Below are positions 31,890 to 44,447 of a stretch of DNA of 64,000 nt, one piece after another. The notes under the pieces are model-generated. The model did not search any database. It was not told the origin of the DNA and saw only the letters and a program-made list of their open reading frames with translations. Both the position numbers and the translations under genes were made by a program. This stretch comes from Bipolaris cookei. Lineage: Eukaryota; Ascomycota; Dothideomycetes; Pleosporales; Pleosporaceae. The stretch spans positions 62,001 to 126,000 of the forward strand of contig NRSV01000067.1 in the NCBI GenBank assembly GCA_002286855.1, written 5' to 3'. Position 1 is the first letter of the stretch; every line of letters starts with the position of its first letter.

Positions 31890-34800
31890 CTAGGCACTTG
31901 TTGCAGTTATACCAGACCGCGTAACTTGCGGTCTCGCCGCCGCAGTCTTATCCTCCAAATCAGGTAGCAAGAACCTAGGCCTACGATACGTATACCCCAC
32001 AAAAGCACCCCTCTTCCTGATCTCCAGTACCGCACGACCGACCTCCGGGTCACGAAGCAGCTTGTCACGAGGTCTTTTTTTCTCCCTTTTCCGCCTTGAT
32101 GTCTTCTTGAACGAAGTACATAGCCTATCCCATGCGATTTGTTCAAAGATTCCGGGGATGCGGACTTGGGGTTCGACTACGATGGCGGGAGGATCGATGT
32201 TAGCTTTGGGTGCTGCTGCAGCAAAAGGTGGTGCTGGCTCTTCGACTACTTCCAAAAAGTCGTAGCTGGAAGAGTCGAGATGATCGGATGCGCTTAGAAT
32301 GTCGGCCTCGTCGTCAAAGTACTTGGTGATGGGCTGTTCGCCATGGACACGAGGCACAAAAGGAGGGCGGGTCATGTGTAGCAAAGACCACTGGATGTTG
32401 CAGAAGAATGGATGCGATTTGATGTCTTCGGCATCGTGGGGAAAGACGATGCGACCGTTGTTGTTGTGAATATGACGGTTGCTACGGATACTGAGCGATT
32501 TATCGCGGAGCACCCAGTCATTCTCACGATATCGTCTGGTGGAAAGTTGATCCTGTCTCTCTTCGAGGAGTCTCGTCATTAGGTCGATGGCATTTTGTGA
32601 GACTGGCACAAGGGGTACGCAATCAATATTCGGACGGGCGTAACGCTGATCAGATGGGAATCGCAACCATCGTCTGTGATCCTACTCAGGTGAATCTTGG
32701 TCTAGTACCCCATGTGATTCTACGTACGAGTATCCGCGCCTTTGTCGCCTGTTTGTCTTCGCAGAAAAATGGTGTACATCCATAGAGGCACTGGGCATGT
32801 TAGAGAGACGTCACGTCTTCTGAAGCGACATACCTCGTATAGTATTACGCCGATGCTCCACCAGTCGCAACGCCCATCATATTTTTCACCCCTGATGACC
32901 TCTGGAGCCATGTACTGACTGGTTCCCACAACGCTCTTTGCGAACTGACGTCTTTGCTCACGGTTCAACGAATCAATAATGGGCCCATTGGCAGTCTCCT
33001 GTCGAGTTTGATAGCAGTTGTATGTTGATCCATTGCCGTAAACATGGTCCATGTTTTTGCGGGCATCTTGTCGGTTTCTCTCTTCTTCCATATCTTGTGC
33101 ATCGCCCTGGACATGCAAGCCCAAGTCACGTAGCAGGCTATACCGTTGTTCGTTATAGTATGTTTGATTATGAGTCCAGTGGCCATCAAAGGCGAGGCCA
33201 AAGTCAGAAATTCTAAGGTGGCCAGATGAGGCGATGAGAAAATTGTCGGGTTTGATATCGCGATGGATCCAGTTCATCTTGTGTGCTTCTTCAATGCAAA
33301 GTATCATCTCCGCCAGATACCACTTGGCCACGTTCTCATCGAGAATGTCCTCGCGAAGAAGTAGTCCGAGAAAATCTCACCCCATCATGTACTCCATAAC
33401 AAGGTATAAGTTGTTGTTGTCCTGGAAGGCGGCAATTAGAGGCACTACCCAACGGGAGTTTTCTGAAGCAACCAAGAAATCCCTTTCTGCGCGCAAATGG
33501 CCTTCCTGACTATTACGAAGCATATCGGATTTCCTGATAACTTTCATAGCGAATACCTGTTTTGGTCTGCGACAAGGACCAGAAGGGCTTTTTTCCTTTG
33601 GTGTCAAAGATCCATCAAGATATCTCGTGCTGGAGCTGCTTCCACGGAGACTCTCGGAGTGTTCGCTCTTCTCACAAACAAGTCTGACGACTCCAAAGCT
33701 GCCTTTACCTAACACCCGGATAATATCGTAGTTCGCGACGTGTACACCCTTCATCGTTTGCCGAGCTACAGTGTTCGATTTCATCACTCGTATTTGACGC
33801 AAGTGGTAAGTTTCGGAGAGATACTATTCTCGTCTATTGCATTGACGTTGCTCCTCAGAGACAGCCATGACGAGAAGTTTACGCTCCATCTGGCGACGGC
33901 GCATCGATCTTGGTGTAACTTTGGTAGTAAGAAGCTCATTGAAATGTGACTCGAAGAAGATCTTCGCTGCCGCCGCTTTTTCAATAGTCGCAATGGAAGG
34001 CTCACATAATCGTGGTGCGTCTTGGCGAGGGAACACTAAAAACCGAGAAGGCGAATGCTCGGCAGTCGGTTCATAGGAAAGAGGAGGTGAGCTGTCGGTT
34101 ATAAAGGGGCCATTGTGTGTGCGAAGTGTTGTCTCAGCAGATCGTGGGCCACCTGAAGAAACCAGAGAAGTAGGAGCAGTTGACTGTGGAGCCCCACTGC
34201 TTCCTGGACTGAAGCCGCTTGAGGGCAAAGAAGATACCTCAGACATAGGAGTCTTAGGAGAGATCGTAGTATTTTTGTCGCTGCTGTGGTGGGTGAAGCA
34301 ACTGAGTTCAACAGTAGGTCGGGAACTCAATTTTGGGCGATGCACCACAGTCTCATTGTTGAGTAGGGCATTCGAAAGCTTTGTAGTCAGCTGGCTAGAC
34401 AGGCTTGGAGTCGATCTGCTTGTGGTTACAGATGTAGAAGGAGGTGTGCGAGCCTGGAACACTGGTTCGGATTCGCCATCGAACGTGGCGGCGTTGGCAA
34501 GCTGTAGGAGGGATGAATCGTTAGGGTATAAGCTAAGGGGTGGGAGGCTGGTAGGTAAGTCGGAGGTAAAAGGGATTTGCGGAGAAGATTTTGAGTAGCT
34601 TTTTCCAGCTCTCGGATGAGCTGGATTAGAAGATTTGTTCGCTGCTGAGCCGTTGCTCCCCAGTGTAGCCTCTGCTGAGCTTGGAGTAGAGCCTGATGGT
34701 AGAGTTAAATCCAATACCCCGAAGGACAAGATATGCAAGACAAATACTCTTGCCATTACGGAAGATGGAAAAGATTCTTATGCTCCCACGCCGTAGTGTG

Positions 34801-34970
34801 GTGAATGTACGGCCAGCAGGAGTAGTATCGCGCGCGTGCGGACGCTTTCCAGTCGCAACAGGATGAGCTTCTGCTGATCGTTCGACAACACGAACTTTGC
34901 CCTTGTCTTGCGCTTCTTTTCCAGGGTTATGGGCATCTTTTCTTTTCTGTGTTGGGACAAGAGACATCAT
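31890..34970 (-). pseudogene. NDR/LATS-type AGC kinase gene with two in-frame stops
   Basis: A Ser/Thr kinase of the NDR group, related to fungal Ppk35-like kinases rather than to Cbk1 by its long insert; signalling role unknown. Exons 34970-34748, 34692-32834, 32790-32728 and 32681-31890, with introns of 55, 43 and 46 bases, give a frame of 978 positions plus the terminal stop. A Ser-rich N-terminus leads to the NDR-type helix (TIEKAAAAKIFFESHFNEL, TPRSMRRRQMERKL). The catalytic motifs are all present: GKGSFGVV, FAMKV, HRDIKPDN, DFGLAFDG, YMAPEVIRGE and DWWSIGVILYE, plus the SHPFF motif of the AGC tail. However position 364 is TAG (33826-33824) and position 513 is TGA (33379-33377), both in frame with conserved protein on either side and no frameshift between. 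The TGA replaces a conserved Gly in MMG(G)DFLG. This is either a recent pseudogene, sequencing error, or a gene that needs recoding or editing. Confidence 0.82.
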
Positions 34971-36168
34971 ACTGACAATTCTGATATCTCAATATTACCT
35001 AGTGTTAGTACTGGGGTGGAGTAATAATGCTGGACAAACACTGTGGATTTCAACCAACGCCCAGCCAGGGGAGTAAGTGGAGCAACGGGAGTGGAAAGAA
35101 ACGCTAGTCCCGCTTTGTGTTCCAGAGAGAGAAGGGGTTGTTGACGCCGTAAACGGAAAGTACAGCAGCGAAATGTGAAGCAGCGTCAGCCCGCACACGA
35201 TGACTTGAAAGTGAGAAAGGTGGCAAATAGGGTATCAGAATAACCCAAATAGCTTCTGGCAAATCCATCATGTCTGGTAAAAAGGGCGCTCTTATTTTAG
35301 CTCTACATTAGGACAATGTACAATAGAGGTTTACTGGAGTGAAAGAGTGGGGCATCTCCTAGAGGGTTGCGACATGACAGCAGAAGCACATCTTGTCGTG
35401 ACTCCAGCGAACAAGCACCAGTCACAGGGACACACATATCTTAGTAAAAGTGTGTGTCCCAATCTTATGCGATCCGAGTGCCAGCGCATCCCGTGACAAG
35501 ATATTGGGTTCCTAAGGGCCGCATGATCAGGAGGCTCACTGTGATTCGATGGCGCGGGGTACCACCCGAGGAGATGACCAGAGTTTCGTATTGACCGCCT
35601 TGTGCTTTGTTCTTCACTCCTCCCTCTCTCTCTGCTACAGCTCTTACTTCTACCACACACAGCCCATCGATACCTGGGTGCTACAAGGGTTGCGATTTTT
35701 GATAACTCCAAGCGCAACAGTCCTGCTCCGCCTTACTCGGTTGTGGCGCCTTATCCGTTACTTATCCGTTATCGGCTATCGCTTATCGCGGTATCCAACC
35801 CTCGAACTCCATCACGTCACTTTTCTCGTGCGCAACAACCTTTAAAGGTTGACTTAGCAGCTCAGATCAAACCCCAGCGCGGGGTTTCTAAGGCTCCTCG
35901 GATCTTGACGTAACTATTACAGAGTCTGCAAAGATCATTCCACGGGTTTGAGGCCAATTTAGCCTCGATCCTTCATTGAGCGCTTCATCGAATATAACCA
36001 GGAACATTGTCTTCTTACTACGCGCCTGCGTCTCTTCTGAATACTCCTCTACGCCGCCAATACTTTTCGCACACCTATCCAGGCCATCTTTAAGAAGTTT
36101 GATCTGATTTTGCGAATAACGCTCAACAAGACTTTGTACTAACCGGATTTCCATCCCCTTAGCACACC
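34971..36168. promoter_or_regulatory. Divergent upstream region of kinase and Yippee genes
   Basis: 1.2 kb between the two divergent start codons. Several short open frames exist without motifs. Just before the Yippee ATG, GTACTAACC and CCCCTTAG at 36136-36162 look like the end of a 5'UTR intron. Nothing else recognised. Confidence 0.45.
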
Positions 36169-36864
36169 ATGCCGAACTCACCAACAACCCCCTTTCCTCT
36201 TTACCTGTTCCCAAGCTTCACCTTCCCCCGGCGCAGCAGCTCTGCGTTCAGCGATTCTACTAGCTCGTCGTCATCGCTGTCTTCGTCCCCGCCACAGCCT
36301 ACATCCTTTCTCGCCACCCAGCCGACCTCGCATCTTCGTTGTCAGAAATGCCTCGCCGATCTTATTCCTACGTCGTCAATCATAAGTAAGGGTTTTACTG
36401 GAAGACATGGCCGCGCATACCTTGTCAGTCCACCGCCGTCATACAGCTTCCTCTTAGGTGGAAACATTGCAGCAGCAGGCTTCAAGAATGGCGACTTGCC
36501 CAATACACTCACACACAACCCTCAGTCCCGACAGCTGGTCACCGGTGTACACATTGTGTGTGATGTAAGCTGTCGCAGTTGTGGTAGTGTTCTGGGATGG
36601 AAGTATGTCGACGCTGCAGAAGACAGTCAAAAGTACAAGATTGGAAAGTTCATCCTCGAGGCTAAAAGGACTGTGAAAGGATCAGGATGGGATCAAGCCC
36701 TGGAAGAAGAGAACAACGGCATGGTCACTGAGGCCAAGGAAACAGATATTGAATTCGATTCGCAGGACGAAGACGAATGCGAGGACCTCTTCAGTGGTAT
36801 CTGGACTCCACAGCTGGCAGTACGGAGAAGGAAGCGCCGCGCATATCCCCAAGTTGATCTTTAG
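36169..36864 (+). CDS. Yippee-like zinc-binding protein
   Basis: Eukaryotic Yippee family (yeast Moh1, human YPEL); a small zinc-binding beta fold, with roles proposed in cell division and stress. Single exon, 231 residues. Residues 1-55 are Ser/Pro-rich. The domain starts at RCQKCLADLIPTSSIISKGF and continues GRHGRAYLV; the second half is RQLVTGVHIVCDVSCRSCG, LGWKYV and SQKYKIGKFILEAKR. The two CxxC pairs (CQKC and CRSC) supply the zinc ligands. A roughly 30-residue insertion (SPPPSYSFLLGG to LTHNPQS) sits between the two halves, where human YPEL has only about ten residues. An acidic C-terminal tail ends in a basic RRRKRRAYPQ segment. Confidence 0.9.
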   Translation: MPNSPTTPFPLYLFPSFTFPRRSSSAFSDSTSSSSSLSSSPPQPTSFLATQPTSHLRCQKCLADLIPTSSIISKGFTGRHGRAYLVSPPPSYSFLLGGNIAAAGFKNGDLPNTLTHNPQSRQLVTGVHIVCDVSCRSCGSVLGWKYVDAAEDSQKYKIGKFILEAKRTVKGSGWDQALEEENNGMVTEAKETDIEFDSQDEDECEDLFSGIWTPQLAVRRRKRRAYPQVDL

Positions 36865-37176
36865 GTTTTGTCGTTCTGCAGTTTTGTAGCGACCGACCGC
36901 GGGCATCAGTCATCTTTTCAAATCACCCATCACAACATACCATATACCCCAGCAGATACCCACACGACCACTATTTATGATTTATGATACCCGGGAGGAC
37001 TCGAGGTTCTGGCATAGTGATTTGTTCTTTCTACGGTCATTTTCATGCATTATGTACTTACATTGGAATGATACATGGTTTTAATAACTTTGAAAATCGT
37101 CGTAAAATATGCTGAGATTCTTTTATGTTTGACATCTTCTAATGGTTCACCCACAACTACAGCCTGATGACTCTGA
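36865..37176. other. Convergent 3' spacer
   Basis: 312 bases between the convergent ends of the Yippee and DsbA-like genes; AT-rich, presumed 3'UTRs. Nothing else seen. Confidence 0.5.
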
Positions 37177-38812
37177 TCACAACTTTGCGCCAACACCCTT
37201 TCCGCCTTGTAAGTCCTCATATGTGACCTTCCCTACTTCAGCAATCTGGCCGTTGCTCTCCTCAGGCGACCATCCAGCAATTAAGTCCTCAACAACATTG
37301 ATCTCATCTTGTCCCCACACCAAGCCACCTACGGACTTGAACTCTCCATTCTGCTGCTGTCTCAACACACGGTAAGTGGGTGCACCACAAAGTCCCAATT
37401 CCTTCGCTTCGGCCGTGAGAGCCCGCAGTTTCTCCTTGGTGGCAGGGCTATTGGCACGCGCAATGAGCTCAGCACCGTTGAACCCTGCCTCATCGAGAAC
37501 CAATTGAAGTACAGACTCGTCTGCTACATCTTTGTTCTGCTCCCAACATGCTGAGTCTAATTTCGCGTTAGCATCTGCTTTCTCAAACTTTCATCAACAG
37601 TCTCTTGTGTAGCTTCTGCAGAGGCAAAGTCAAAGACATAGACAAAAGAATGAATGACTTACACAAGATCTTCGTCGCCGCCGGTTTAACAATCCCAACT
37701 CTAAGCACCGTCGGCGTACGTATGGGAAATTTATCAGCCCAATAAAACTTAATCGGCCCATTTTTTCCTTCATCACCCTGTTGCTGTCCCTCCTGCACAT
37801 CAACCGCATTCCACCACCTCGTCCAATCCGCATGATCGCGCCTCGACCACTCCGCTTTCGCCTGACTGATTGCCATTATCGGCATATTCGGGGCCCCTAT
37901 CTCTCGAAACAAGATACCCAGCAAGAACGGCTTGAGCACAATCTCCAGTCCAGGGCCAAAAGTGCGTTGCAATCGTGCAAGCTGTGTGTACCCCAGGAAC
38001 GCCCACGGCGACGAGAAATCGAACCAGAACTCCAGTCTAACCACCGGCTTACTCGCAGAAGGCAGACGATTCGAATGCACACAACGAGGAAGCAGCGTCC
38101 GCAAATTCTTTACTTGTGTCCACGGATCTTCCCTTTCCGTACCAGAAGACGACAATAGTCCAAGTAGTGTCGCCTCAACAAAATGCATTCGATCCTGCCC
38201 CCAAAAGAACCTCCCCTTCCCCCTTTTCCCCTCCCCACTGTCATTAGCAATCGCATCCGGAATCCAAAACCCAGGCACCCCAAACGCCCCCCTCTTAATC
38301 GCCACCCCAGTCTCGCGCTCCAACTCCCTCCTCGCCTCAGCATTCGCAAAACACGACCCATCCAGCCCCTCAACCCCCGCTTCCGCTGCAATCTGCAGTA
38401 AGACAGCATCATCATTTACATCCCGCCCTTCAACCCAGTACGCGCGGAAAAGAAGATCCGTAAGTTCCCTTCTCTTATCCTGATCCGGGACGCAATAAAG
38501 CATGCGCAGCGCATTCACCGTTTTGCGTGGGTGTTTTGGGGGCGGGTGATAGGGAACTTGGTAGCGAGTTAAAGTGCGCTGTATACCTGTTGCTGTGACG
38601 CTTTTCTTCGTCGAGTTGAAGACGTCGCTTGCGCTGCCGCCAGCGCCCTGGGGCGCGGCGGTGGCACGGTAGATGGCCCCGAGGAGAACGGGGTGGTAAA
38701 TTAACGTTGCATTTGTGCGACGGGCCAGGGATTGCATACGGGTGGAGGCTATGTAGGCGAAGGGGCAGGAGATGTCGTAGTTGAAGATTAGGCTTGGGGG
38801 TGGGGAGGCCAT
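37177..38812 (-). CDS. Tandem DsbA-like / HCCA isomerase-type (GST-kappa) protein
   Basis: Two consecutive thioredoxin-fold domains of the 2-hydroxychromene-2-carboxylate isomerase / GST-kappa family; likely a glutathione-dependent enzyme, substrate unknown. Exons 38812-37663 and 37556-37177, intron 106 bases (donor GTAAGT, branch GCTAACG, acceptor AAATTAG), give 509 residues. Domain 1 (about 5-215) begins LIFNYDISCPFAYIAS, where the Ser-Cys-Pro occupies the active-site position, and closes with GAFGVPGFWIPD and FFWGQDRMHFVEATL. Domain 2 (about 250-500) begins EFWFDFSSPWAFLGYTQL and closes with GLCGAPTYRV and GLVWGQDEINVVEDLI. The splice join restores LYSACWEQNKDV, a family motif. Most relatives have a single domain of about 200-230 residues. 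Confidence 0.88.
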
Positions 38813-39132
38813 AGTGGGGTTGGATGGGGGATGAGATGGGGAGATTTAGTGGGAAGTGTAGGGAAAGGTGGGATTTAGTAAGGAATGTTGGATCGCCACG
38901 GGTGCGTAGTAAATGATGTACATATCATGAGTTAGTGTCAGTAAATGGCGTTAGGGTGTGAGGAGAAAGTACATCATTTAGGTACAGCCGAGGTTCTTTT
39001 CACAACAATACCGCCACCGCCTTGTCCACCTTCTTGGTATGTTCTAAGCCGATTTTCATTTGACTTTTAAATTCTTATGTACAGCTTGTCGTCTATATAT
39101 GCCGATATGAGCCCCATCCTTGTTCACTTAGT
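38813..39132. other. Intergenic spacer
   Basis: 320 bases holding the promoter of the DsbA-like gene and the 3'UTR of LTN1. A repeated AAATGATGTAC / AAGTACATCATTTA inverted pair occurs near 38910 and 38967. No gene seen. Confidence 0.5.
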
Positions 39133-42100
39133 CTACGCATATTGGAAATTGGTCCTGCAAAGTGGGCAGCTAGGGCCGTCGCTGCTCTTGAACCATTTGA
39201 ACAAACAGACACCGTGGAACAGGTTCTTACAGGTCGCACACTTCTTGTCTGGTAGCTTCCTGTCTGAACCGACAATGCTGTAACAAATTGCACATTCGCT
39301 CTGTCCCTTGAGTGCTCCGTCCACGTTTCTCTTGAAGGTGGTCAGCGCATCAATCAGAGAGCCATTAAAGATTGTAATGGCACCCAGCGAAGTTCGTAGC
39401 CAGGATTGCCATTTTGTTTCGTTTACAGCGACACGGTTGAGACCTTCGATGTGAGCGTTTGCTAGCGGGAAAGCAGCAGGCAGGGATATGCGCATCGCCA
39501 TTGTCTGCTCATCGACGATGTAAGACGCAGTGATCTCACGAGCACGAGAGACGACCTTGACGGTGAAAGGGGAGTCGGGCTCAGCTGCAGCTTGTTCTTC
39601 AGACCATTTCGCGACTGCATTGAGAGAAGCGACGATGACGGGTTGAGAGACATATCTCTCTGTCCAGGGCTCAAGTGAGACTACAATTGCACGCGACTTG
39701 CAGTTCTTGAACCAAGACTTTGTGAGCGAAGGAACGTCGCGTAGGCACAAGAAGTACAAATGTGTCAAGAGCCATTGGAGATCCCTTTTAGGAGGCTCGA
39801 CATCCGCTTCATATGTTGTGATGTCTAGCTTCGAAACGTCGACTGGCCTGTTATTTGCGTGTCCGAGGAAATCAAACGTGAAGTCCAGTAAGCCAGGCAA
39901 GTAATCACCTTCACGAATGTGCTCGACGTAGTCGTTCTTGACCTTGAAAGAAGCATGTTCCAGATGATCAAAGACCAATTTCCAGCTAAGCAGGTAGCCA
40001 CGTAGCGACAACGGCACGCTTCTTTCAAAGTTTGTATCCGCCAATGATGCAACTGTAGGGGAATCAATAACTAGAGATAGTAGCTCTTCTGGCAGACGCG
40101 CAGTAGATTTCTCCAGTGCCGCGTCGATGGAAATCTGCTCTTGAGCTGCAGGAATTTGCTTGTGCAGAATGTCGAACGCAGTCTGCTGAACGGGCTGTGA
40201 CTGCACATACAACAGGGGGAACAGCTCTTCAGTTGATTCAAGATTCTTGAGCGACACCTTCGATATCTGACGCGCTAGGACATCATTCACCATCTTGAGA
40301 GGTTGATGAAACTCGTCAGGGAAGTGTTGAGAGTGCTTCAAGATATTGATAAGTCCATCGGCAACAGTCTGCTCTGCCTCTTTCCAGGCATCTAGGAGAT
40401 CTTCGTTCGGCTCTTCTACGTTAACCAAGGTGCGAAGTTGGGCGTATAGTTTGAGCGATGCATGTACGAGGGGGATCGGACTATCCATGCCAGACTCATT
40501 CGTTTCCAACTCGGTTGTTGCCGACCAGATCGCAGATAGCGCATTGAGGATATTTCCCCAGTGATCTCCATACCGGTCGCTTATTACTGGAAGCAGTACT
40601 AATAGTGAACGACACAATTCCGCTTTGACAGCTCGTGTGACTTGGTCTTGAAGCCACGAGACTACATGATTGACGAAGAGAAGCACGCGATGTTTGGCGC
40701 TCTCTTCCAAAAAATCGTCCTGGTTTAGTATACTGTTCAGCTGTACGAGATTCTGTAGTGCTTCTGATGATTTGTTCTCGATGTCCAAACCTGTGAGGTC
40801 GGCCAGGATTTCGTTGGACATCCTTTGACAAGACTTGGAAGCCGATAACGGCTCCTTGAACCCATTCAGTAGTCCTAGCAGCTGAAATGGATTTTTGGAT
40901 ATTCTCATTGTCTTGAGCATTTCCTGCATTGGAGCAGTCTGAGAGGTTTTCCACCCAGCAATCTCAATTGCTTCCGCAATCAGTACGCTATATGTCCGCG
41001 CATGGTTGTACGTGGAAGCATTTGTGTCAGCACTCACATTCGACAAGATGCTACTAGCCCATGTCATGAGCGATTCAGCGCTGTTGTCTGACCAGGTAGC
41101 GGCTAGCATCCGTAGTTCCTGCGTTACGAACAACTGTGCATCTGAAATGAACGTCATCGCATCAGACTCGACATCCAGATCATAGTGTGCCCAGAAACCA
41201 TTTGCTCCTGCGAGACTAAGATTGTCATCAGCGAACTGCATGGCGAGGGCGATGTTGTGAAGATAGGCAGCCTTTAGCTCAGATGGAACTATGCTGATAG
41301 AGAAGAGATCAGGGTTCTTGAACAACCGGGTCACATATTGACTTATTCTGTATGCGACCGAATATCCGTCAACATCCCGTGTCATGTTGATAATCCTAGA
41401 TGGCGATTGATCTGATTTCACTAGGTAGACAGCGCCTCCAAGAGGGTTTGTGATGGCTAGCGAGGTCTTGGGTGCAGCATTGAGAACCGGTTCGAGCGCC
41501 GAGTTCCAGTCGTCGATGTTAGGGAAAACTTTCGAAATCTGATCCCAGTCGCCGCCTGCTTTGGCGGATTGCTTTGCCAAATCCACCAAGGTTTCAACCG
41601 AGACTGACATCGATGTAGTATCTCGCAAACCCTGCTGAATGAGATCATACATCGATTGCTTGGAATCAGAGCCTGATGAGAGTATAGTCTGGATTGAAGC
41701 ATTGAGAGCCTTGGCGTCCTGCGCCACCTCGTCGTTTGGTGACTCGGATGCGAGAAGTAACGCTTGGAGAAGATTGGAACCTTGTTGCTGAGCGAGAAAT
41801 TCGCGAAGTATCGAGGGTTTGGACTTGACGATCTGACGTAAACCTCGCAAAGAGTAAGGAGCTTGCTGTGATATCGAGAGTGTTTCTGTCACGTAAGCAA
41901 GAACACCATGTGTTGTCTGAAGAGATAATATCTTCGCTGGTGATTGAAGCATGCGATTGAACGAGTCCCACTCCCCTAAGCCTTCTACAGCTTCCCGGAC
42001 GTTGGCAACGATATGTTCTTGCAATTCAGGATCTGAAGTTGCGAGATCAAAGTCTGAAGGTATCCTAGATGAGGTAAGAATTCCCTCAAGGGCCTTGTTC

Positions 42101-44040
42101 CGGATTGTTGGGTCTGTCTCCTTGAAAATGGTTCTTAGGCATGCACTCCATGCATCCTTGAAAATTGTCCTATCCGATTTTGAGTACAAGAGGTCAATTA
42201 GATAGGAAGACGAGGGTGATAGGACAAGCGCCGGTAGGTCTTGCTGTATGAACAGCTCAAGGTCCTGCTCTGTCTGAGATGAAAAGATCAATGTAGTGTT
42301 CCGCTTCAACACTGCTACAATAGCAGCCGCTGCACCATATGGCTTCCCATTCCTATTTCTGAGAACTTCGAGGGCCTCTGCTACAATCGATGTACATGCT
42401 TGCACGATGACTGGTCGCAGTGCCACTAAATTTTCTATCTTAAGCGCTTGATCTTGCAGGGTCGAGAACCGCATCGCTTGTTGGCTAACACCTGTTTGCG
42501 AATCTTCATAATCCTTTGACTGCTCTGGAGCTGAGGTTTTGATACTGTCAATGAGTCGCTGTGAAAACTCAGCCCATCGCTCACCAAGGACTGTAGCCAT
42601 TCCTGCAATCCCAAGAGCTTTTGGTAACAACCCTGCCGCATTTGATGGTATAGTCCAGTGTGAGGTCTCCAATGTCGGGTGCAAGTACTGTATAATTATA
42701 GGCAGCACCATCTCTTTTAGTAGCTTTGTTCGCTCAGACTCTTCCAATCGCTGGCTCAGAAGGCTAGCTATCTCTAGGTAAGCATCGAAGGCGGCTTCAT
42801 GGGTGTACTTGGGCTCGTCTTTGCGAACGATACCGCCGTGGAGAGAATTTAACAACTCTGCAGCGTCAGTATCGTGTTGTGGCAGAACCTCTTTTGGAAT
42901 AACTTTGAACAGCTCGGTCAATCGAGACCAGAAGTCACGCGGTCCGAGCTGAGACCCTTTCTTCAAAAACTGTCGCAGGCGTCTGTCAATACCTGTTCTG
43001 CTTTTGTAATCCGTCGTCCACACTGTGGGATGTTTGGTGGTGAGAAGGGTCAAAGTCTCAACATAATCGCTGACAGAACCAGTCTGGTCAGAGTTCAATG
43101 CTTCGGCCAGGTACGCTTTGCTGACTATGGCCAGATTCTGCTCAATAGGGACTATGAATTTGTTAGTGTGTCTTTCAAGTCTTGCCTGCTATAAAAAACA
43201 CGAACCATCTTCTTTTGCCAAACAAGTTTTCAGAAGTCGATGCACTGAGCGCCGAATTCCAGCATCTTTGTAAGAGGAAAAGTCCCATAACTTCTTGTCG
43301 CCAAAAAGGCTATCATAGTCCGCCTGATACTTCGAGAGCTCCTCAGGCTGTAGATTGGCTACCAAGCTACCCAGCAAAGACACACATGCCGAGATGACAC
43401 GGCTGTACTTTGCTTCGGCATCATCTTTGGTTACTGTCCTTTCATCGCTGAGGGTTGTAGGGCTCTCTTTATCTATGGCATCGCGACAGTACTCTAATAT
43501 GGGCTTTTGGTAAATCTTTCGAATGCTTTGCAGTTTCTCGGCTGTGTTGAAGACTTGTCGTAGGGAGGTTTGTGTTGCTTCGACCACTGATCGATCGCTG
43601 TCATAGAGACCACAGAGCCATGCTGAGACGCTTTTAGGCATGTGTTTCGCTATGCGCCTGCCGGCAGATACGGCAAAGTGACCGTGGAGGAGATGGGCGT
43701 TCTGGCGAACGGCTTTCGCGTTGTCGATCGAGGTTCGCGAGTACATCTTGACCCATGCCTCAAGTAAGCCTTCCTCCACTGGACTGCCAAGTGATGTGAC
43801 ATATGTCTGTATATCTTCCAGCGCCTTTGCTTTTGTTGTGCTATCTCTTTTAGAGAGGTTTCTCAGGTAGACTACGACGTTCGGGTCGGAGATGGCAGAG
43901 ACGTCTGGAGGCTCTGATACGTATGACAGCGGCGATGAACTTGCACCAAATGCTGGTGATGCACTCCCGAACGCACCAAATCCAGCTGTGGTGGCAACGC
44001 GGGCACTGCTTGCCTGGGCTTTTGCTGTGCGCTTCGACAT
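39133..44040 (-). CDS. LTN1: E3 ubiquitin ligase listerin, Ltn1/Rkr1
   Basis: Ligase of the ribosome quality control complex that ubiquitinates nascent chains stalled on 60S subunits. Exons 44040-43206 and 43151-39133 with a 54-base intron (donor GTTCGT, CACTAAC branch, CATAG acceptor) give 1617 residues, the family length. The N-terminus MSKRTAKAQASSARVATTAGFGAFG and the following YLRNLSKRDSTTKAKALEDI segment are the conserved listerin start. The middle is a long run of HEAT/ARM-like helices. The C-terminus holds a C4HC3 RING: CAIC, KCATC, NLFHGVCLFKWF and CPLCRTNF. It is transcribed head-to-head with RAD3. Confidence 0.95.
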
Positions 44041-44447
44041 GGTGGGGTTTGTGTGACAAAACTCCCAGGCTACCTCGAAGATGCTTGTGCAATATGGGCG
44101 CACAGTGTGTAGAAGCAGAGAACGCAGCAGAACAGGCCGCAGTTATGCAAGGAATGACTCAAAGAAAATCAACAGTCGCATATCGTGACAACGGTGAGAG
44201 AGCAGCTGTGAAATGTCGAAATAGTGCGGCTCTGCCTGATGACGGCACCAACTGTGGGTAGGCGGACGACGGTGGGGCAATCTAGGCACATCCCTGTTAT
44301 GTACTAGAGCCAATCCGTGTCTAGCGGATTTTGCTGACATGGAACTTCGTCTGGAGGCAACACCCAAGCTCGATTGACCTTTCTTCCCTTGTTTACTCTA
44401 CACTCATCCGCCACGACAGCACTCTGTGCGGGTGGTGATCTGTCACC
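44041..44447. promoter_or_regulatory. Bidirectional promoter between LTN1 and RAD3
   Basis: 407 bases between two divergent ATGs; must hold both core promoters and leaders. CTCTACACTCATCC and CACC immediately before RAD3 ATG give a good start context. No other element recognised. Confidence 0.6.

Noticed and set aside
33307..33382. Intron using GTGAGA at 33382 to remove the kinase TGA
   Set aside because: It would delete DFLGLLLREDILDENVAKWY, which is conserved kinase sequence.
33824..33892. Intron removing the kinase TAG
   Set aside because: The possible GTAAAC donor would remove the conserved KLLVMAVSEEQRQ helix, and smaller introns would be under 20 bases.
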